Shown: positions 33,482 through 41,656 of the stretch, piece by piece
Position numbering within the stretch: the stretch's first letter is position 1
How the letters are laid out: the number at the start of each line of letters is the position of its first letter
Virus record (IMG/VR): IMGVR_UViG_3300048033_000958
Coordinates: 1 to 63,908 of that record
Strand: one strand, 5' to 3'
Source: a virus
Length of the DNA: 63,908 nt
Notes under the pieces: model-generated
The model's input: the letters and a program-made list of their open reading frames with translations, nothing else
Database searches by the model: none
What the model was told of the DNA's origin: nothing
Translations under genes and position numbers: made by a program

Positions 33482-34477
33482 TTAAAATATATCATCCCAA
33501 TCTTCACCTTCGTTTGCCTTGGAGTAATCCGTTGGTCTTACTGCGAAGAAATCAGTATGGGTAGTTCCACCAGTCAAGTGTGCGAACCAATCCAACTCAT
33601 TTGCTGAGTCTTCATCGTATTCAAACAATTGACCTTCATAACCTAATTCTTGGTATTTACTATTTACTCTACTTTTGATGAAGTTGATGAGGTCTTCCTT
33701 CTTGAGGTTTTCCAAGTCACCCATCTCGAACATCTTGTCGATGTATTTCAATTCCAAATCCAACATAATGTCTGCAGCTTCTTCAACTGCATCTTTTGCT
33801 TCCATCTTCAACTCTGGATACTCCTCACACATATGTCTGAAAAGGTGACATCCCATTTTTGAGTGAAGTGACTCATCACGAACCGACCATTTCATTTGTT
33901 GACCAATTCCTTTCAACATATTTCTCATTTGGAATGAGAACAATACTGCGAATGATGAGTATAATGCAACACCTTCAGTAAATGCGGAGAAGATTGCGAG
34001 TGACCTTGCCACTTCCTTTCTTGCTTCTGCGTTATCCTTGAGGTCTTCCCAAGTATACCTATTGGTGATGTTTGCGAGGTTTTCAAATCTATCAGCAGTT
34101 GCTGGTTCGTGTAGGAATGCCTCAAAATCTTCCAATCCCAAAGACTCATTCAAGTATGAGTATGCAGTTGCGTGGATGGTTTCTTGTGAACCGAACATCA
34201 TTGCCATTTGTTTGATTTCGTGTTTAGGAAACCACTCAGTTACCCAACCTGTCCAATAATCGGACACCGCACATTCCGTTTGAGCAAACCCAAGTAGAAT
34301 ATTACCTACCAAGTTTTTCTCTTCGACTGACAAATTTTCATTCCAATCTTTAATATCACCTTGCATTGGTATTTCGGTATGCAACCAAAATGCTTGAGCT
34401 TGTTTCAACCAACCTTCGGTGTAGTATTCTGGATATTCAAACGGCTTAAAAGGTATACGATTATCAAATAGACCCAT
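33482..34477 (-). CDS. nrdB: class I ribonucleotide reductase small subunit (NrdB)
   Basis: This 331-aa diiron protein has a first ligand region LGFAQTECAVSDYW, then SQETIHATAYSY (E, H and the radical Y four residues after H), and FTEGVALYSSF and VRDESLHSKMGC for the second iron. The acidic C-terminus (KANEGEDWDDIF) is the usual NrdA-binding tail. The tyrosine is kept, so this looks like a conventional tyrosyl-radical subunit. AAGGAG precedes the ATG. It heads an nrdB-nrdA operon. Confidence 0.95.
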   Translation of the reverse strand: MGLFDNRIPFKPFEYPEYYTEGWLKQAQAFWLHTEIPMQGDIKDWNENLSVEEKNLVGNILLGFAQTECAVSDYWTGWVTEWFPKHEIKQMAMMFGSQETIHATAYSYLNESLGLEDFEAFLHEPATADRFENLANITNRYTWEDLKDNAEARKEVARSLAIFSAFTEGVALYSSFAVLFSFQMRNMLKGIGQQMKWSVRDESLHSKMGCHLFRHMCEEYPELKMEAKDAVEEAADIMLDLELKYIDKMFEMGDLENLKKEDLINFIKSRVNSKYQELGYEGQLFEYDEDSANELDWFAHLTGGTTHTDFFAVRPTDYSKANEGEDWDDIF

Positions 34478-34522
34478 GTGTTCTCCTTCTTAATTTTTTA
34501 TACATAATGTTTTTGGGGGGTG

Positions 34523-34530
34523 GTAATATA
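34523..34530 (-). promoter_or_regulatory. possible early-type -7 box upstream of nrdB
   Basis: TATATTAC on the minus strand, 46 nt before the nrdB ATG. The -33 position reads GGTG, so only the -7 element fits; weaker than the other sites. A run of six C follows downstream. Confidence 0.35.
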
Positions 34531-34536
34531 TAGTGT

Positions 34537-35895
34537 TTAAAATCCAATATCACCACTCATTTCCTTATATTTTTGTGCTAATTCTTTTCTTACTAAACTC
34601 TCCCCTTGTTTCATCTGATTTGTAGTCTTCCTACCATCAATGGAATCATCGTTATAAATGTGAATTTGACCCGTTGAGAAGTTTGCTTTAGATGGGAATG
34701 TCATTCCATCGGGGCCGAAACGATTCTTAATAACGTGCCATCTACCAGTTCCTGCCAATTTGTCCTCAATCTTACGAGATAGAGATACTACGAAATCAGC
34801 AGTCATCATCTTAGAGAATGACCCAGCAATCTTGGTGCCGGTAATAATGTCATCTTCTGCACCACTTCTATTGATTTGAGATGCAGTAAAGACTGGAACT
34901 TCATACTCACCTGCCATACCTCTAAGGTCTTCAATGATTTCTTCCAACTCCTCGTGTCTCTTTTCCTTTGCAGGGCCCCTCAAAAGGTCAGCATAATCGA
35001 CAATTACCACATCTGGCTTCTTACCTTGTAGAGTCATCTTGTCCATATGTGCTTTTAGTGAGGTAACACTTGCAGTTTTGGTAGGATAATGTTTTACAAC
35101 AAGGTCACCTGGAACATTCTCCACTGCCTTCTTGACATCTTCCATATTGTATTTTAAATTACCAACCGCAACACCACTTAGAACTGCATCGTATCTTTGA
35201 CCAGTGTAACCTTCGTTCAATTCCAAAGTGTAGTGTGCTACGACCTTACCCTTCTTCATTGCATTTACACCAATATTGACTAAAGACCACGATTTACCAA
35301 TTCCAGGTGGGGCAGCAAAAAGGATAAGTTCACCTTTACCAAATCCACCTTGAGTAATCTCATCAATCACATCCCAACCAGTAGATACCACATTACGAAC
35401 TTGGTCTTCGTATCTTTCAGTAATCATTGTCTTATATTCGTGACCAATATCAGAATCTTGACCTGCTTTCATTGCAGTATCAATCTTCTTTTTGATAGTA
35501 TCATACTTACCATCTTCTAAAAGGGTCACCGAATCCAAGATTGCGTTCTTTATAGACTGATTCTTACAAAAGTCGAGGACTTGTTCCTTTACATAGGTTA
35601 AATCTTCACTATCCAAGTGATTCCAAGCAAATTTGAGTGTATCTACAACTGAAACCTTTAACACATCCCTCTCAATAGAGTTTATCTTGACTTTGAGAAC
35701 ATCCAAAGTTGGCATTGTCTCATATTCATCAAAATATTTCAAAATAGTCTTCACCAACCACTCAGATGCTTCCGAGTCGAAATAATCGGGTCTGATAATA
35801 TCATATATTTGTCGAGTAAACGACCTATCTGATATTATTGCAGAAATTACTTTATTCTGAAACGATGTGCTAAACTTACTTCCTAACTTCTCCAT
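34537..35895 (-). CDS. 41: replicative DNA helicase (T4 gp41/DnaB-like)
   Basis: This 452-aa protein has an N-terminal helical domain (1-150) and a RecA-type motor with Walker A APPGIGKS (195-202), Walker B DVVIVDYADLL, PVFTASQINRSG and a terminal RFGPDGMTF motif. It unwinds DNA 5'-3' ahead of gp43 as a hexamer. The size matches T4 gp41 (475 aa). Promoter P5 with a palindrome lies 9-16 nt before the ATG. A dedicated gp61 primase was not seen in the window. Confidence 0.9.
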   Translation of the reverse strand: MEKLGSKFSTSFQNKVISAIISDRSFTRQIYDIIRPDYFDSEASEWLVKTILKYFDEYETMPTLDVLKVKINSIERDVLKVSVVDTLKFAWNHLDSEDLTYVKEQVLDFCKNQSIKNAILDSVTLLEDGKYDTIKKKIDTAMKAGQDSDIGHEYKTMITERYEDQVRNVVSTGWDVIDEITQGGFGKGELILFAAPPGIGKSWSLVNIGVNAMKKGKVVAHYTLELNEGYTGQRYDAVLSGVAVGNLKYNMEDVKKAVENVPGDLVVKHYPTKTASVTSLKAHMDKMTLQGKKPDVVIVDYADLLRGPAKEKRHEELEEIIEDLRGMAGEYEVPVFTASQINRSGAEDDIITGTKIAGSFSKMMTADFVVSLSRKIEDKLAGTGRWHVIKNRFGPDGMTFPSKANFSTGQIHIYNDDSIDGRKTTNQMKQGESLVRKELAQKYKEMSGDIGF

Positions 35896-35903
35896 ATAGA
35901 ATC

Positions 35904-35917
35904 ATATTGTACAATAT
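35904..35917. promoter_or_regulatory. 14-bp perfect palindrome over promoter P5
   Basis: ATATTGTACAATAT is a perfect inverted repeat that includes most of the -7 box of P5 and lies 9 nt before the helicase ATG. It could be an operator for a dimeric repressor, or chance in AT-rich DNA. Confidence 0.4.
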
Positions 35918-35942
35918 ACAACATTTTTTCTTATTAACCAAA
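35911..35942 (-). promoter_or_regulatory. early-type promoter P5 (TTTG-N20-TATATTGT)
   Basis: TTTG (35942-35939), 20 nt, TATATTGT (35918-35911) on the minus strand, 15 nt before the helicase ATG. Confidence 0.68.
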
Positions 35943-35943
35943 T

Positions 35944-36486
35944 TTAATTTACTTTCAAAGGTTGCTTATACACATACCCTTGGTTTTTTCGTTCGACATG
36001 CTTTGGAAATGGATATGACATTATCTTTCGATACAACCCATCAACATATTCGTAATGTGATAAATCCCACTTTTCACCATCTCTTACGAAATAATTTGAT
36101 AATTCAAAACATTCGTGTTCAATAGGACCTGTATTGTATTTACCCCAAACATCGGGTCTCCAAAGTGTCTCTTGAAAGTGTGAATCACAATATAGATGTA
36201 AGTCAAATGCAATTCGTGTAATCCCATCTAATACATTATATATTCTTTGGGGTTGATATTCACCAATTACTGCAAAATCAACATCCCAAGAAACCCAATC
36301 CTCTAAGATACCACCTACTACATATAAATCAAAATACTTTGCATCCTCTACTTCAGAGTTAATGCGTGATATAAGTGTTTTGAATAGTGGATGTGAAATA
36401 CCACCTATACCAAACCAATTTTTAGCAGTATAGGTATGATATTCAAGTACTCCATTAAATAATTGAGTTTCATAATGATTAACCAT
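35944..36486 (-). CDS. minimal nucleotidyltransferase-like protein
   Basis: This 180-aa protein contains VVGGILEDW (G58-G59) followed by SWDVDFAVIGEY (D68-x-D70) and FDLHLYCD (D95 or D101): the GG-x8-DxD plus third Asp arrangement of the polymerase-beta/minimal nucleotidyltransferase fold. It is too small for a tRNA nucleotidyltransferase. It could transfer NMP to a protein, RNA or small molecule. It lies between the 5'-nuclease (8-nt overlap) and the helicase. Not previously familiar to me in T4-like replication operons. Confidence 0.6.
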   Translation of the reverse strand: MVNHYETQLFNGVLEYHTYTAKNWFGIGGISHPLFKTLISRINSEVEDAKYFDLYVVGGILEDWVSWDVDFAVIGEYQPQRIYNVLDGITRIAFDLHLYCDSHFQETLWRPDVWGKYNTGPIEHECFELSNYFVRDGEKWDLSHYEYVDGLYRKIMSYPFPKHVERKNQGYVYKQPLKVN

Positions 36487-37525
36487 TTCTACTTTTCTTT
36501 AAAAACGAGTCTAAAGAAAGAAATGAGTTTCTCAACCAAGAGTCTACATTTGAAAAGGCAGTATATAGTTTATCATACATAAACATTTTCTTAAACTCTA
36601 CCATATCCAATTGTGCTTCTTGATTATCCATAATCTCACGAACATTTGACTTGATGGATGATGCGATTTCGGGGTCTTTGAGTTGCATCAACTGATAGTT
36701 CATCTCAATCGTTGTCACATTTTCAGTCAATTTTTGTGACAACTTATCATCACATTCGGTCTTGACTTTATCCATAAAACTATCCAAAGTCAATGTGTCT
36801 TCATTTAAGAATTGCATCTTTTTTAAGATTGTCTTAGGACCAACACCACGAACACCTTCGATATTATCAGATTTATCACCCTCTAAACAGCGATAGAATA
36901 CAAGATTTTGAGGTTTAACACCAAAGTCTTCCATCACAAGTGCTTCATCATACATCTTCTTCTTTGTAGGTGCATACACCTTGATTCGGTGATTTACCAA
37001 TTGTAAGAAATCCTTGTCTGATGAGATAATCGTAACTTCTTTCTTAAAGTAGTGGTTTGCGAGATATGCCATAATATCATCTGCTTCCACATAATCAATG
37101 TAGGTGAGGGAAATGGGTAGGACTTGTAAATACTCAATCAATCGTGAGAATTGATTTCTCATTGACTCCTGTTGGTCTTCCAAGTCCTCGTATCCTGCCA
37201 ATCTATTGATTTTAGTCAGACCAGTACGACCTTCCTTATAACCTTTATACATCTGCTTTCTACGATTTGACCCACCCTTACCATCAAACACGATAACAAC
37301 TCGTGTAGGTTTCAATCTTCGGATGGTTGCAGCAGTGGACAAGAGGAATCCTGTCACACCACCACAATGTTCTCCATCATCGTTCAACGCAGGCACTGCC
37401 CCAAATACTCTGATAAACTGATTTAGTCCATCAATAATTAAAACTCGGTCATTTAGACTCTCATCTTTCACTTCGTTGTGTTCTTGACTCACTTCTTTGA
37501 GGAGTTCTGCGTATCTATTATTCAT
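36479..37525 (-). CDS. rnh: 5'-3' exonuclease / RNase H-like (FEN family)
   Basis: This 348-aa FEN-type nuclease has the acidic sites VLIIDGLNQF, RVVIVFDGKGGSNRR, DYVEADDIMAYLA and VTIISSDKDFLQLV, and the helix-hairpin-helix GDKSDNIEGVRGVGPKT. It removes RNA primers and flaps during lagging-strand synthesis, as T4 RNase H does (305 aa). It overlaps uvsX by 8 nt. The arrangement uvsX - nuclease - helicase keeps replication and repair together. Confidence 0.9.
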   Translation of the reverse strand: MNNRYAELLKEVSQEHNEVKDESLNDRVLIIDGLNQFIRVFGAVPALNDDGEHCGGVTGFLLSTAATIRRLKPTRVVIVFDGKGGSNRRKQMYKGYKEGRTGLTKINRLAGYEDLEDQQESMRNQFSRLIEYLQVLPISLTYIDYVEADDIMAYLANHYFKKEVTIISSDKDFLQLVNHRIKVYAPTKKKMYDEALVMEDFGVKPQNLVFYRCLEGDKSDNIEGVRGVGPKTILKKMQFLNEDTLTLDSFMDKVKTECDDKLSQKLTENVTTIEMNYQLMQLKDPEIASSIKSNVREIMDNQEAQLDMVEFKKMFMYDKLYTAFSNVDSWLRNSFLSLDSFLKKSRNG

Positions 37526-38651
37526 CGAAATCTGCTACTTCTACGTTATCTATGTTTGATTCTGCACTTGATTGTTTGTAAGACATAATATATGCATCAC
37601 AAATTTGTTGATAGATTGACTCTTTAATTTCGGGTCTATCCATTAGGATATCCTCAAAATTCTTGGCTTGGAATTTGATTTCCTCACCAGTCTCTTTATC
37701 TACATAAGTGTACCAAGCACCACTTTGATTTACCAACTTGTAACTCTTCATCATTTGTAACCAAGAACCATAGTTGTCGATACCACTATCAAAGTAGATA
37801 TCATAATCCACCGAGCGAAGTGGTGGCCCCATACGATTCTTGATGACTTGAGCACGGGTCTTAATACCCACAACTTGGTCAACACCACCAACCTTTGACT
37901 TCAACTGACCCATTTGTTTCAATCTCAATCTACAAGATGAGTGGAATGCAATTGCCTTACCACCACTCGTAGTCCAAGGGTCACCAAATGATACACCCAA
38001 TCGGGTTCTCAACTGATTTGTAAAGATTAGTGAAATTCGCTCTCTTCCAATAAGGTTAGTTACCTTTCTCATTGCCTTCGAGATGATGATGGCTTTCTGA
38101 GTTGCGTAACCTGCTTGGTCATAATCTGCTGAAATCTCAACTTTAGTAGATGCACCTGCAACGGAGTCTACCACGATTGTAACCAACTTCTTTTTGTCAG
38201 AAGAACGGACTGATTCAATGATTGAATCAATTGCTTCGAAGATGTCTTCCACAGTCTCCAATGGAACATACAACATCTTGTTTACATCTACACCAATTGC
38301 TTCTAAGAACTCTTGATTCATTGCGTTCTCGGTGTCAATGTAGACCCCAAGACCACCCTTCTTTTGAGTATCAGCGATTGAGTGAGCTGCGAGTAATGAT
38401 TTACCACTTCCTTCCAACCCTGTAATCTCAGTAATACGACCCACTGGTAATCCACCATTTGGTCTATTTGAGATTGCCAAGTCTAACATAGGAGACCCCG
38501 TTGATACCCACTCATCCAAGTCGGTTGGGGTTGTCTCCTCCCCATCCAAGAAGTAAGCCACCTTGTGGGCAGACTTAAACTTCTTGTTTAGGTTGTCAGC
38601 GAGGATAGAAGACAGTTCATCACGAGAACTTTCCTTCTTCTTCTTAGCCAT
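37518..38651 (-). CDS. uvsX: RecA-like recombinase (UvsX)
   Basis: This 377-aa protein has Walker A GLEGSGKS (78-85), VYIDTENAMNQEF, LVTIVVDSVAGA (Walker B), LIFTNQLRTRLG and a RecA-like L1/L2 area; the C-terminus is acidic. It forms filaments on ssDNA and drives strand exchange and recombination-dependent replication with gp32, encoded 5 nt upstream. Length fits T4 UvsX (about 390 aa). Confidence 0.93.
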   Translation of the reverse strand: MAKKKKESSRDELSSILADNLNKKFKSAHKVAYFLDGEETTPTDLDEWVSTGSPMLDLAISNRPNGGLPVGRITEITGLEGSGKSLLAAHSIADTQKKGGLGVYIDTENAMNQEFLEAIGVDVNKMLYVPLETVEDIFEAIDSIIESVRSSDKKKLVTIVVDSVAGASTKVEISADYDQAGYATQKAIIISKAMRKVTNLIGRERISLIFTNQLRTRLGVSFGDPWTTSGGKAIAFHSSCRLRLKQMGQLKSKVGGVDQVVGIKTRAQVIKNRMGPPLRSVDYDIYFDSGIDNYGSWLQMMKSYKLVNQSGAWYTYVDKETGEEIKFQAKNFEDILMDRPEIKESIYQQICDAYIMSYKQSSAESNIDNVEVADFDE

Positions 38652-38656
38652 ACTAA

Positions 38657-39418
38657 TTAGTCGTTAAATAAATCATCGAATGCATCTTTTACGTTAGATG
38701 CAGGAGAAGTTGCTTGAGTTGGTTGAGATGTTTCTGCAACTGGTTGTTCTTTAGTATCAGTTACTTCACCAGTTTCCAACCATTCTTTCAACATTGTTTC
38801 CATTTCTTCATAAGAAACTCTCTTAAACATATTTGGAAGTTCGATTTGGTCTTTTGCCATTTCCAATACATTTGAGTCCTCTGAGATAGGAGTTGTGTTA
38901 GGTTTTACACGAATGTAAGTCTCTGGGTATGATTTACCCAACTCTGCAGCAGTTTTGAATTCTACTGTTACATCACGACCATTTACAGGGTCAGTCAAGT
39001 CACCATAGTCTGGGTCTGCAAAGAATCCCAACAGTTCTTGGTAAACATTTTTACCGAATCCCCAAAACTTAACACCTTCAGATTCTTCACCACGAACCAA
39101 TACTGGAACGTAAGTTCTCATCTTAGGGGTTAGTTTACGAGACAATTGGTAATCTTCACGATTTCCAGTTGCTTTCAACTTTTCTGCGAATTCTAATAGT
39201 GGGTCTGCTTCACCGAAAGAAGATGGTGAAATGATGTTCTTACCACCAAATCCAAAGTGGAAGTAAAGTTCGATAAATGGATTTGAAGTGTTGTGTACAT
39301 AAGGCAAAATACGAATTTGTTGTTTGCCAGGTTGAGGTTTCCAAAGATTATCAGTCTTTGTTACTTTTGTTTGAAGTGTGTTCAAACGATTGCGGATTGC
39401 GTTTAAATCAATTGCCAT
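38657..39418 (-). CDS. 32: single-stranded DNA-binding protein (T4 gp32-like)
   Basis: This 253-aa protein has a basic N-terminus (NAIRNRLNTLQTK, LAST-like region), an OB-fold core with IRILPYVHN and ELYFHFGFGGKN, and an acidic tail ending DAFDDLFND that binds replication partners. T4 gp32 holds zinc with three Cys and one His; no cysteine is present here, so the zinc site is lost. It coats ssDNA for replication and recombination. Both an early-type promoter (P6) and a late-type core lie upstream. Confidence 0.85.
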   Translation of the reverse strand: MAIDLNAIRNRLNTLQTKVTKTDNLWKPQPGKQQIRILPYVHNTSNPFIELYFHFGFGGKNIISPSSFGEADPLLEFAEKLKATGNREDYQLSRKLTPKMRTYVPVLVRGEESEGVKFWGFGKNVYQELLGFFADPDYGDLTDPVNGRDVTVEFKTAAELGKSYPETYIRVKPNTTPISEDSNVLEMAKDQIELPNMFKRVSYEEMETMLKEWLETGEVTDTKEQPVAETSQPTQATSPASNVKDAFDDLFND

Positions 39419-39457
39419 AATTGTTCCTTTTTAATTGTTATTTGTTAAACTTAGTCA

Positions 39458-39489
39458 CTAATATACAACATTTGGGTGACAAATCCAAA
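39458..39489 (-). promoter_or_regulatory. early-type promoter P6 (TTTG-N20-TATATTAG)
   Basis: TTTG (39489-39486), 20 nt, TATATTAG (39465-39458) on the minus strand, 39 nt before the gp32 ATG. Confidence 0.75.
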
Positions 39490-39539
39490 TGTATTTCAAA
39501 ATTATTTTTTCAATGTTCAATTTGTAGTGATACTACTGG

Positions 39540-39547
39540 TATAAATA
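39540..39547 (-). promoter_or_regulatory. late-type core TATTTATA upstream of gp32
   Basis: TATTTATA on the minus strand between the 128-aa gene and gp32, 121 nt before the gp32 ATG and upstream of P6. It would keep gp32 expressed late. Confidence 0.45.
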
Positions 39548-39558
39548 TGGTTCTGAAG

Positions 39559-39945
39559 TTAATTAACATCAATAATTCGGAACAAACTTGTCGTCATTAT
39601 CTTGTATCCATCACCATCGGTTAGTATAACTGAATTTCTATATTTCTGCCAATCTACTTGGTATGATTTATCTAAAACACCACCATTCTCAGTACTAATC
39701 ACTCGATTTAATGCATTGATGGTGTACATCGTGTTAGATTCTTTCTTTCTATGTACCATAATCGTTGATGGTAGGAATTTTACTGAATTTGGAATGATAT
39801 TGTAACTAATCACCAATTCCCTGGAAGGGTCTAACTTCAATACGAAAATCTTGCGACTGAATAACTCGAAATCTCTTAGTATTCTATCAACAAGACCTTC
39901 AAACTCACTTTCATTAGTGAATGTGCATAATAGTTGTGTTCTCAC
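39559..39945 (-). CDS. hypothetical protein (128 aa)
   Basis: This soluble alpha/beta protein starts MRTQLLCTFTNESEFEGLVD and has KIFVLKLDPSRELVISYNI. There is no recognised domain. It lies between the 564-aa structural or nuclease-like gene and gp32; the pattern resembles small conserved proteins of other T4-like phages, without assigned role. Confidence 0.6.
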   Translation of the reverse strand: MRTQLLCTFTNESEFEGLVDRILRDFELFSRKIFVLKLDPSRELVISYNIIPNSVKFLPSTIMVHRKKESNTMYTINALNRVISTENGGVLDKSYQVDWQKYRNSVILTDGDGYKIMTTSLFRIIDVN

Positions 39946-39955
39946 TCATTATCTC

Positions 39956-41650
39956 CTATACCAATGGGAATGAACCACCCGATGAAATCTTCACCGAAGA
40001 TACTTCCATACCCAAAAAGTGCATAATACCATTGAACATACCTTTACCAAGTCGTTTAATAGCATCAAATGCCTGCTTTATTCTCTTTAATATTGCATCC
40101 AAGATTTTCTTTGCTTGTGACTTTATCTTAGATGATACGTTTTTCAGACCTTTAGATAATTTGTTAAATATTTGGAACTCATTGAGTTGTTGCTCATTTG
40201 CTTCATTCAACATACTCATACCATATTCTGATTTTGAGAACTCCTCAACTACGATATCTCTAAATGTCTCTACTTCCTCACCCAACATTTGCTTTTTACT
40301 CATTTTCTTTGTTCTCAAAGCAAGGTATGGTTTAGAACCACCACCACCCGTCTTAAATGATACATAGAATGAGTTAGATTGTGCAAGTGGTTTTGCATCT
40401 TCAATCTTTTTCATAGGTAAGTGTGCTGTAATCCTTCCATTACCTGGGTTGAACTCAATCAACTCGTTTGCAATTGCATTTTTATCTGCAAACTTATTAG
40501 TTCCAGTTGCGGCCTCAAAGCAAAAGCATGACTTAAAGTATATATCCTTAAATACCGAAGACATATCTTTATTTATTTCTTGAGCATTAAGTTGAAGTTG
40601 TTCCATCTCGGCAATGGTCTTCTCTTGGTCTGGGGTTAGTTTCTGACCACTATCCCTCAACTTCTCAAGTGCTGAAATTGTGCCTTTTTGACTCATTCTA
40701 CCCATTTTGTCTTCTAATGTGTTTAAGAATGAATCCAATATTTTAGGTTTATTTTCACCGACCATCTTCATAGCAGCCGAGAAGGTTGCTAATGCCTCTT
40801 CTTGACCACCACTCATCAATTGTGACCCACCTGCTTTCTTTAGTGAGATTCTTTCATCACTACTACCTAAAATATCAGTTTTTGGTGTTTTATTAGAACC
40901 ACCCCAATCTGAGTTTAGTGCTGCAGTTGATGCACCTAATTGTGAAAGTGATTTAGATTTAATTTCTTTTCTGAATGAGGCTGCTATTGCTTTTGCATCA
41001 TCACCATAATCTGCCCAAAACTTCTCGGCACGTTCCCACTCGTAACCTTCAAATGTATTATTGTATGCAACGATGATTAGAGATTCCCAATCTTCACCAC
41101 TTGGCATTGCCTTACCCGATTTTAAATGGGTAAAATATGAAGAAGCATAACCCGTGCTCTTTGATGCAACCTTAAACTCAGTTCCATCGGGAAATTGTAG
41201 TGTTTTTTGGTATTCACCATCACCATAATCGGGGTCACCTGCTTTATCGGTTACGATAGTAAGAACATCACCCTTTTTTAGTTTCTTGGCAAATGGCGGT
41301 GGTGTAGATACAATGATTTGGTGACCTGGTTTGTATTTTGGGTCTAAGAAACTTGCTTCATTCAAAGCATCTCTCTCTGCTTGAGTCATCATTGCTTTTT
41401 GGTCATCGGAGTCAAAGTCATCTTGTGGTTCAGTATCTACTGAATCTTCAGAATCATCCTTCTTTTCCTCTTCTTCCGCTTCCAATAAGTTTTTGATGAG
41501 TTGTTCTGCGAAGTCTTCACCTACGATTTCAGAAACTACCTTATATGTAGCTTTCAACGACTCCTCTTCAGTAATACCCTCTTTTAAGGATACACCTACT
41601 TCATTCCACACTTGCTTTGCTATGTAATTGATAAGTTTCTTCATAAACAT
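39956..41650 (-). CDS. large unknown phage protein with possible PD-(D/E)XK core
   Basis: This 564-aa protein has an acidic linker (about 58-84, EEEEKKDD and DSEDSVDTEP), a middle region with EDWESLIIVAYNN (E189), NKTPKTDILG (D259) and DERISLKKAGG (K271), and a basic helical C-terminus with RIKQAFDAIKRLGKG. The E ... D ... S-x-K order could be a nuclease core of the PD-(D/E)XK type, but this is inference. Related 'TPKTDI ... ISLKK-GG-QLMS' segments occur in proteins of other T4-like phages of unknown function. The start is either ATG 41650 or 41644. Confidence 0.55.
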   Translation of the reverse strand: MFMKKLINYIAKQVWNEVGVSLKEGITEEESLKATYKVVSEIVGEDFAEQLIKNLLEAEEEEKKDDSEDSVDTEPQDDFDSDDQKAMMTQAERDALNEASFLDPKYKPGHQIIVSTPPPFAKKLKKGDVLTIVTDKAGDPDYGDGEYQKTLQFPDGTEFKVASKSTGYASSYFTHLKSGKAMPSGEDWESLIIVAYNNTFEGYEWERAEKFWADYGDDAKAIAASFRKEIKSKSLSQLGASTAALNSDWGGSNKTPKTDILGSSDERISLKKAGGSQLMSGGQEEALATFSAAMKMVGENKPKILDSFLNTLEDKMGRMSQKGTISALEKLRDSGQKLTPDQEKTIAEMEQLQLNAQEINKDMSSVFKDIYFKSCFCFEAATGTNKFADKNAIANELIEFNPGNGRITAHLPMKKIEDAKPLAQSNSFYVSFKTGGGGSKPYLALRTKKMSKKQMLGEEVETFRDIVVEEFSKSEYGMSMLNEANEQQLNEFQIFNKLSKGLKNVSSKIKSQAKKILDAILKRIKQAFDAIKRLGKGMFNGIMHFLGMEVSSVKISSGGSFPLV

Positions 41651-41656
41651 AAATAT

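Noticed and set aside
39921-40367. Plus-strand open frame (148 aa) opposite the 564-aa protein
   Set aside because: Composition is a shadow of the minus-strand gene; no initiation signal.
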